The notes below the pieces were generated by a model. That model saw only the letters and a list, made by a program, of their open reading frames with translations. It was not told the origin of the DNA and made no database searches. This document shows, piece after piece, positions 57,841 to 64,000 of a stretch of 64,000 nucleotides of DNA. Origin of the DNA: Limnanthes douglasii subsp. nivea (Eukaryota > Streptophyta > Magnoliopsida > Brassicales > Limnanthaceae); NCBI GenBank assembly GCA_036936605.1, contig JAUPFV010000002.1, forward strand, positions 221,991,046 to 222,055,045, read 5' to 3'. Position numbers and translations under genes: made by a program. Position 1 is the stretch's first letter, and each line of letters begins with the position of its first letter.

Positions 57841-58689
57841 GTATTAGGTTATCGGTGCATGTCTCCGGTCGATCTAGAGGTTATGGAGAAGTGGAGACCA
57901 GAAGCCACGGTATTTGGGTCAGCCAAAACGACCATTGTTGAAGTTATTCGCTTGAAACATGCGTATGCATCAGCAAAGATGACCAAAAACCAAGCGCTCG
58001 AAGCGAAGGCAAAACTGGAGACCACGATGGAAACCCTTAATGAGGCTTTAATATGCAGTGGTGAGAGATGCAAAGACGTATCCAAAAATCACAAGGCAGT
58101 GTTAAAACAGAATGAAGTCCTTTTAAAAAGGAATGATGAACTTTTCGCTCAAAGTTCAAACCTGATGGATATGAACTTGTCTCAATCCAAGAGGGTAGAG
58201 GGGCAAGCTGAGCGAATAGAAAATTTGTCTGCTGATAGCACAAAGTTGAAAGCCGAAATGGAAGAGGGACACGCGGAGCTCGAGCGGGAGAGATAACGGT
58301 GGAAAAGGGACGTGGAGGCAGCTGTAGCGGAGACGGAAACACAAATGCTAATTGTTGTCACTGATATAATAGCCAAGAAGAACAAGAAAGCTATAATTGA
58401 GCTGTTGGTGCTAAATCCTGGGCTGAACTTGGGATCTTTGTCATATCTTGTCCAAAACCCCGTACGACCCCAAGTTCTTGGCATGCAACCTGTTCCGGTT
58501 GTTGAAATTATGACCACTACTGCAGCTGATGTGACTCAATCAGAGCAGAACAAGCCACCCTCTTCCCCGAATACCAAGTTGTGATAGTTTTTGTTCCCTT
58601 GTTTTGTTTTAAAAAAAAAACCTTATGTCACGTTATGTATTCTTAGATACATTTGAACTCATTACTTTGATATTATTTATTCCAAATTA

Positions 58690-58965
58690 AAAAATAGAAA
58701 GCTTATGCGAGCGTGACTACTAATCGACAGTTGGACTTAACCCTAATGCTCTACGCTCCACAAATCAATGCCAATTCCATGCCATAGAGAGCGGTTTCGT
58801 ATTTTGCCACGTTATTTGTGACTGAAAAATTAAAACAAATCGCCTGCTTGATTTCCTCGCCTTTTGGAAATCATAAGACGATTCATGCTCCTCTGCTGGA
58901 TGTGTAGGATGCGTTATCAACTTCAACAATCCACTCGTCTAGATTTGTTAATTTTTTATCCTTTG
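58690..58965 (-). pseudogene. G4 second RNase H, truncated
   Basis: The minus strand reads EWIVEVDNASYTSSRGA near 58925-58880, FSVTNNVAKYETALYGMELA near 58815, and VKSNCRLVV near 58740; then homology ends. It matches the second RNase H of G1. The C-terminal half and the entire integrase are missing. Confidence 0.65.
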
Positions 58966-59560
58966 TATCAGCATATTGGTGCTTGGAGGAGGAGAATTTG
59001 ACAAGAAAATCATGCCACAGAGAGCGATTACCTGTCCTTTAATAGCTACCCATGATTCAAAACGAATGTCATACTCACCAAGCTCGATACTCCACTTGGT
59101 TAGACGCCCAGAGATGTCGGGCTTCTGTAGTACTGTTCGTAGAGAAAAAGTTGTTCGCACAGTGATTATGTACCCTTGGAAATATGGACGTATTCGTCGG
59201 GGGACGATAACTAAACTCAAAGCTTGCATTTCAAGATTAAGGTACCTTGTTTCGCATCCGTTAGCGTTTTTCTTGTATAATATATCGGGCGATGTACCCC
59301 GTTCTGGTCGCGAACCAATGTTAAACTGACTGAAAACGGTGATACTGATAGATAAAGGAACAGAGGTTCCTCACCCACGGGTACAGATAGTATATCTGGA
59401 GAAGTGAGATATTGCTTGAGCTCGATGAAAGCCTTGTTGCATTCCTCTGTCCAGGTGAATTTCGTAGCTCTTACTAGGAACTCAAAAGAGTGATGACTCT
59501 TGTCGATCAAGGTGAAGGGAATGCTAGCCTTCTCGTGAGACATTGTACCTCGTTGATATT
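58966..59560 (-). pseudogene. G4 RNase H (first)
   Basis: WTEECNKAFIELKQYLTSPD (about 59450), LFLYLSVS, HRPIYYTRKTLTDAKQG (about 59295-59245), then in another frame LSLVIVPRRIRPYFQGY (about 59210) and GRLTKWSIELGEYDIRFES. The usual order is seen with one frameshift near 59220. Confidence 0.75.
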
Positions 59561-59617
59561 CTTTGGAGGGTCCATTTCTAGGATTTCATTTAGTTGGATA
59601 TGATCAGCTTCAATTCC

Positions 59618-60260
59618 TCATTGACTCACCTCGTAACCCAAGAACTTTCCTTTAGCTACCCCAAAAGAACACTTATCCGGGTTGAGCTTGAGGTTAAACT
59701 TACGTAGTAAATCAAAAATTGTCTGCAATGTCTTCAAGTGACGTGTTTCCTCATGAGTTTTAAACATCATGTCGTTAATGTATGCTTCTAAATATTGTCC
59801 CAAGTGGTCTTGGAAAATGTGTTTTATTAGTCGTTGGAATGTCAACCAAGAATTCTTTAAACCGTAAGGCATGACCGTGTAGCAATATAAACCTCTCTCG
59901 GTATGAAAAGCGGTGTGTTCCTGATCGGACGGGTGGAGGCGAATCTGATTGTATCTCGAGTACACATCAATGAATGATAAATATTCACAACCCCAAGCTG
60001 AATCAACTAATTGATCAATATGCGGCAGTGAGAAGGCGTCTTTAGGGAATTCATGATTCAGAACGGTGAAGTCCATGCATATTCGCCACCGGCCGTTCTT
60101 CTTTTTGACTAAAAAGAGGTTAGCTATCCAAACCGGATACCGTGCTTTCTGGATGTGTCCCAAACGAGTTAATTTCGCCACCTCTGCTAATGTGGCCGCC
60201 TATTTTTCTACTGAGAAATATCTACACTTTTGGCGTATTGGCTTTGCGCAAGGGTTGATA
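59618..60260 (-). pseudogene. G4 reverse transcriptase
   Basis: The frame 60181-59618 gives RLGHIQKARYPVWIANLFLV, RWRICMDFTVLNHEFPKDAF, YLSFIDVYSRYNQIRLHPSD and LNPDKCSFGVAKGKFLGYEV. The catalytic motif reads Y-I-N-D-M instead of YIDDM, so one catalytic Asp is Asn. The usual GA-x-TYQR motif is SWLTFQR. Confidence 0.85.
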
Positions 60261-60539
60261 GCCAATTCATGACATATGATGGATGGGCTTACCCCTAAGA
60301 TATCAGTTGCCTCCCAGGAGAAAACATCTAATTTTTTTTCCAATAAAGCAATTAAACGTCCTTAAAGTCCTAAGATAACTCCCCTCCAAGTCGGAGTGTG
60401 CGACCGTAAACTATAGGAGTGTCTACCACTGTGGTAATCGTGTCTGTAGAATTACCGATCTCACGCAGTTCGTCAACTAGATCCGGCGAGGTAGGATCCA
60501 ATGCCTCCGGACGCGATCGCATAGCAGGTTCGCGCGGTC

Positions 60540-60960
60540 CTTTTTAATGCCTCGTATCATACCTACCAATAATGGCATGGTATGGGCTCGGTGCATCGAA
60601 GGTTATAAACAGTGTTTTTAACTCTTTTTAGTGCCTCCGTAGCCAACTTGTACCAACAACTCTACTTCCCCAACACATTGTGAAGTTCTACCCTCGTACA
60701 TGACCAAAATGCGCTGTGTTGGCCGCCATAGAGGTACCTTTTGCATACGGTCAAAACTTCTTTTGAATATGATGTTTGCGGAGCTACCGTCGTCGACCAT
60801 AACTCGTGTCACCATAACACCTCTGGTATCTATATGAATAGTTAATGCGTCCGCATGGGGTAGAATCACACCTCTGAGATCATCGTCATTGAACGTGAGA
60901 TCGGTCATTGGATCCCCGTAATTGCGGTAAGAATTGGCATCGATTTCATATACATCAAGC
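60540..60960 (-). pseudogene. G4 aspartic protease region
   Basis: The frame 60908-60618 gives LTFNDDDLRGVILPHADALT, GVMVTRVMVDDGSSANIIFK (active site D-D-G-S-S, third position normally T) and YEGRTSQCVGEVELLVQVGY. The catalytic Asp is kept. Confidence 0.75.
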
Positions 60961-60969
60961 TCGTTTTCA

Positions 60970-62690
60970 GCCCGTTTATTTCAGGTGGCCTCCTGGATTG
61001 GTGCTGAATTACCCCCTGATATCGTGAGAAGCCACAGCTGCTTATTAGCTTTTCTTTCTTCTTATTTACCAGGTTTCTCATTGATGGGAGAACGAACCTC
61101 TTCGCGACGATCTGGGTGTGACCGCTTGATATATTATATCAGCTCTTCGTTGTCAATCAATTGTTGGATCTCTTCTCTGAGTTGCCGGCACTCATCTATG
61201 GAGTTCCCGTGGTCATTATGATAAGCGCAAAAATACCGATTAGATCTTTTACACCCTGGGGCACTCATCACGCGAGGCGTCTAGTACTTTGTTTGACCTC
61301 GTGTTTGGTTGTAAATCACGTAGATAGCCTCAGTAAACTGAGTGAATCGTCTAGTTGGTTGCTCGAACTGGTAAAGTCGCCGGCTATATTCTCGCATGGC
61401 TGCTCTTCGACCCTTCTTTTTTGTAACCCTATTTCCTTGGACTTTGATCTGCGTCACTCGGGTGAACCACCTCTTCTGGCATCGTTGACTCTGATGAAAG
61501 TGTCAGCTCTGGCTATTAAATCTCCTATATTATTTGTTCGGAACTAGATGAGGTCGGCATAGAGGTCACCCTTCTGGTCGAGCCCTCCTTTTAAGGACGC
61601 CACCACCATGTTCACTCTAATTCTAGTAAAGTATTCATGGCATGAACAAATCTCCTAACGTAACTTTTAAGGGACTCACCTCGCCGCTGGTAGAATTCTA
61701 TGATCGAGTCCCGCTCTCGTTTGAGCTCCTTGTTACCAACAAACTTTTCTTTGAATGTTTTCCACAATCCGGTAAATTCGTAGATGGACCCCTTTGTTAA
61801 GCTTCTAAATTAATCCATTGTATTACCCTTGAGGGTCATAGAAAGTGCTCGGCACAACATCGCGTCGCCAGGGTTGAACGTCATCATCATGTTTTGTAAT
61901 TTCTCCAAATGTCTATCTGGGTCTCCTGTTCCATTTTAAGCCTTCATTCAAAAAGGGTCGAACTTCTTTGGGAGTTGAGCTTCAAGAATCTTCTCAAAGA
62001 AGGGTGATTCTTTGATCATGTAAGCTGCTACCATCGGGAAAACTTGGTTATAATAGATATCTTCATTTTTTCGAGTTCGTTTGGTGGGTGTCTGCTTTTG
62101 CTTCCTCTCTTATGCCTTTGCTCTGATTCTTGCCTCCGCTCTCGCCTTCGCCTTCCTGCTTGTCGTCCGTTTAGAGGATCGCTCCGCCTGTTAACTTTGC
62201 TAGCCTCCGGGCCAGATTGTTGATTGACTCGGCTCGTCCCCTTGAACTTAGCAGTGAGGGCGTGAATAGTGTCATTCATCCCGGCCATGGTGGCGTGCAT
62301 GACTTGTTCTCTCGCTTCTGGCTCCAATGCTACCTGCAATTTCTTTTCTTGGAGATGTTGGATTTTTTTGCTCCAGTTTCTAGACCACCGGATCAACGGC
62401 ATGGCTGGCTTCCACCGCTTCTTGGGCCATAGGGACGTCCACCGGTTGGTGGGTTGTATTTCGACCCAGGAAACAACGACATGAAAAGTCGGGAGTTCCT
62501 CCAGATTGACTTACCTGATGGGTGACATGGGATTGCCCCTTTGGGATGCTACGTGAACTGGGTATAAAGTGCTTTGCGCGGGCGGGGAATTCGTTGCTCC
62601 CCTCCTGCTCATTGTTGTTTCGCTCGTTTCCTGGTTATCCCTCTCAATTCCTGACCTTGTGACTATCATGGTTAATGATTTGCTTTTTTC
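60970..62690 (-). pseudogene. G4 gag
   Basis: The frame 62402-62028 carries KLQVALEPEAREQVMHATMA, then an Arg/Lys-rich stretch (GRQAGRRRRERRQESEQRHK), which may bind RNA. From about 62010 to 61550 follow FFEKILEAQLPKKF-type sequence, DPQG-x-YNGLI and FTRIRVNMVVASLKGGLDQK, in several frames. No complete CCHC knuckle is seen. The N-terminal part begins near 62690, close to the primer site. Confidence 0.7.
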
Positions 62691-62710
62691 CCACAGGCAG
62701 TGCCAAAATT
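62691..62710 (-). promoter_or_regulatory. G4 primer-binding site region
   Basis: The minus strand after the LTR end reads AATTTTGGCACTGCCTGTGG. It resembles the TGGCGCC..TGTGGG site usual in Tat/Athila elements, with changes in the core. Confidence 0.5.
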
Positions 62711-63361
62711 TGTTATAGAAATAACAAGTTGTTGCCAAAGTAGAACTACACGATTTAGTCAGAAAAGATACAAGGTAAAAGATCATATCATTTATCAAAT
62801 GAATCTCCCTACTTATACTTCTCCTAGTTAGTGGGCAGTTACATTCGTATTTAATTATACTTAACACCTCACTAACTCACTAACATCACTTATCCTATTA
62901 TTTCAGATAAACTGCCTAAACGGTTTGACTCAAAGTTTATAGAGCTATTAAATGATGAATGAGAAAATGCATTACTCTTCAACTGTTTGTTTTGACTGGA
63001 CACGCATGCCAGTCATAGCTGGCTTAGCTCTTGAGCACGATAAGACTCGTGCTGAGCTGCACGCGCTTAATCATTTATGGTCGCTTGGCTTCTCTTTTTG
63101 CTGATTCGAGGTCGGTCAATTATCTCCGAGCTCATTCTCTACTTAGCTCAAGGCTGATCGGTTATGCACGAGCTTGTCCTCTGTTTGGAAATTGCATCCC
63201 TAGTCTGGTCAGTCAACTTATTCCTTATATTATCGTTGGCTCCTCCTCATTTATTCGCCGTTTAATTCTTGTTTCTCTTCTTTGTCTATTATTTTAGTCC
63301 AAGCTCGTCACTTTCCTTTCCTGCTAATTCAGATGCTTACTCGGGGAATCCCCCCTTATCA
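62711..63361 (-). repeat. G4 5' LTR (651 bp)
   Basis: Minus strand TGATAAGGGGGG at 63361 to ..CTATAACA at 62711. Pairs with 54781-55441. Confidence 0.85.
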
Positions 63362-63366
63362 TTAAA

Positions 63367-64000
63367 TGGGTCACTAACCAAACTCAGTTGCCAGCATAAG
63401 GCTTTAAACACATGGTTACAATGGGCATCGTTGCAAGATTTGACCTGGGTGGAACCGGGTCAAGCCATTGCAAGCTTTGTTGGGGTCGTGTTGCACCAAT
63501 TAATCCAAATGGTTAAGTGCTGGTGTGTCCGCTGTTGCAACATTTGTTGCACGACTGTTACATATTAACTGATTGCTGATGTCTCTAACAGTGTTGCAAG
63601 TATAATGGAAAATAATCTGAATTTAATTTATAATTCACTTCCTATTGTTGCGCAGGTGTTGCTCACCTGTTGTAAATATATTTGCACTTCTATTATATAC
63701 CCGTTGTTATGTATGGCTATGCAGATACATTTCATGATTCGAAAAAAAAATATAATATAATTTACCAAATACGATTCATCAATACAAAATATGATTGGAA
63801 AATAAAATTAACATTCAAACAAAGCTTTCAAATTTGTAACTTGATACATAATATGCAACTACATTTTCTAATACTTTCCTTATGGTTATAACTTGATGAA
63901 TTTAACTTGATGGCTTTCCATATATCTGTTCCTTATTCTCTCTTTCAGTCTATAGTGGTACATGTACAACATATGCCAATTCATTCTTTAGTGGATACAC
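63367..64000. other. Unassigned flank of G4
   Basis: No domain recognised. GTTGCA/TTGCAA words recur (63440-63660), and similar words occur in the left flank (54700-54760), so G4 may have inserted into one earlier repeat. Confidence 0.35.

Larger units (their letters stand above)
56055..58584 (+). pseudogene. G4 antisense accessory gene (gypsy-type transposon domain + coiled coil)
   Basis: ATG at 56055 follows the 5'UTR intron; the product begins MPPKRVTNMKVEK. After a one-base frameshift near 56205 the frame reads IPEKVTIRVLLVGEHPYHAQ, then the domain core VLGIYPTQLSINGWTLLLSI (56335-56390). Exon 2 (56702-57750) contains NWWKEGKAKCYVNPL, MPELEVASDG, a charged linker, and LSYYDGMSVLEILQREMELT. 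The last part has LGYRCMSPVDLEVMEKWRPE and a coiled coil (57950-58400); the TAA at 58294-58296 interrupts it. The end is NPGLNLGSLSYLV plus a short tail. Each block aligns with G1. Stops and frameshifts make it inactive; the function is unknown. Confidence 0.75.
54781..63361 (-). mobile_element. G4: Tat-like Gypsy element with both LTRs, integrase deleted
   Basis: LTRs at 62711-63361 (5') and 54781-55441 (3') enclose gag, protease, RT, RNase H and a partial second RNase H on the minus strand, and an antisense gene on the plus strand. The flanking five bases are TTAAG (54776-54780) and TTAAA (63362-63366), a near-perfect target-site duplication. The LTRs differ at roughly one base in seven or eight by eye. 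There is no integrase between the second RNase H (ends about 58690) and the antisense gene. Confidence 0.85.

Noticed and set aside
58037..58517. Minus-strand frames across the G4 coiled-coil region
   Set aside because: Shadows of the plus-strand antisense gene, which has the matching homologue in G1.
60934..61547. Plus-strand frames of 95 and 128 codons in G4
   Set aside because: Opposite strand of G4 gag; no homology among elements.
1..64000. CRISPR arrays, prokaryotic operons, tRNA and rRNA genes
   Set aside because: None seen; gene structure, splice signals and transposons are those of a plant nuclear genome.

Overview
The window looks like repeat-rich, AT-rich chromosomal DNA of a flowering plant, most likely a eudicot. 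It is full of Ty3/Gypsy and Ty1/Copia LTR retrotransposons, has two LINE fragments, and shows plant-type introns (GTAAGT/GTATGT donors, TGCAG acceptors). There are no operons, ribosome binding sites, CRISPR arrays or rRNA/tRNA genes that I could see. Almost every long reading frame is a retroelement remnant. Only one host gene looks intact.

Layout. 1-340: Copia pol fragment (-). 400-1500: Gypsy RT fragment (-). 1695-4996: LTR element (+) with an initiator-Met primer-binding site. It shows no gag or pol, but carries a pseudogene piece of the plant Listerin (LTN1) ubiquitin ligase. 5865-6460: unrecognised broken coding segment (-). 7380-10775: Copia element (-) without gag. 11085-11922: heptamer repeat, then two Gypsy LTR fragments facing each other. 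12.1-13.2 kb: local duplications. 16450-18100: Copia 3' end (-). 18498-28973: Gypsy element G1 (+), essentially complete. 29150-29800: LINE endonuclease fragment (-). 30791-31131: intact two-exon gene for a secreted cysteine-rich peptide, resembling the ESF1/MEG family. 35900-37300: Gypsy gag remnant (-). 38700-39334: LINE ORF1 remnant (+). 39461-47227: Gypsy element G2 (-), 5'-truncated. 47.2-51.3 kb: AT-rich tract with a 50-bp periodic array. 52050-54700: Gypsy fragment G3 (-). 54781-63361: Gypsy element G4 (-), with both LTRs and an integrase deletion. The rest is unassigned.

How the parts fit. G1, G2 and G4 have the hallmarks of the Tat lineage: an LTR starting TGAT, a G-rich polypurine tract, and (G1, G2 and part of G4) a second RNase H after the RT/RNase H. 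Between the end of pol and the 3' LTR each carries a gene on the opposite strand to gag-pol. The antisense products share a domain with a PTQ-x4-N-x-W core (CPTQ in G1 and G2), a charged linker and a C-terminal coiled coil. They also share splice signals: an 81-84 bp intron at the same place in all three, and in G1 and G4 a 5'UTR intron just before the ATG. Antisense accessory ORFs are known in Tat elements. The shared intron architecture is the most interesting signal here. The copies in this window are all broken by stops or frameshifts.
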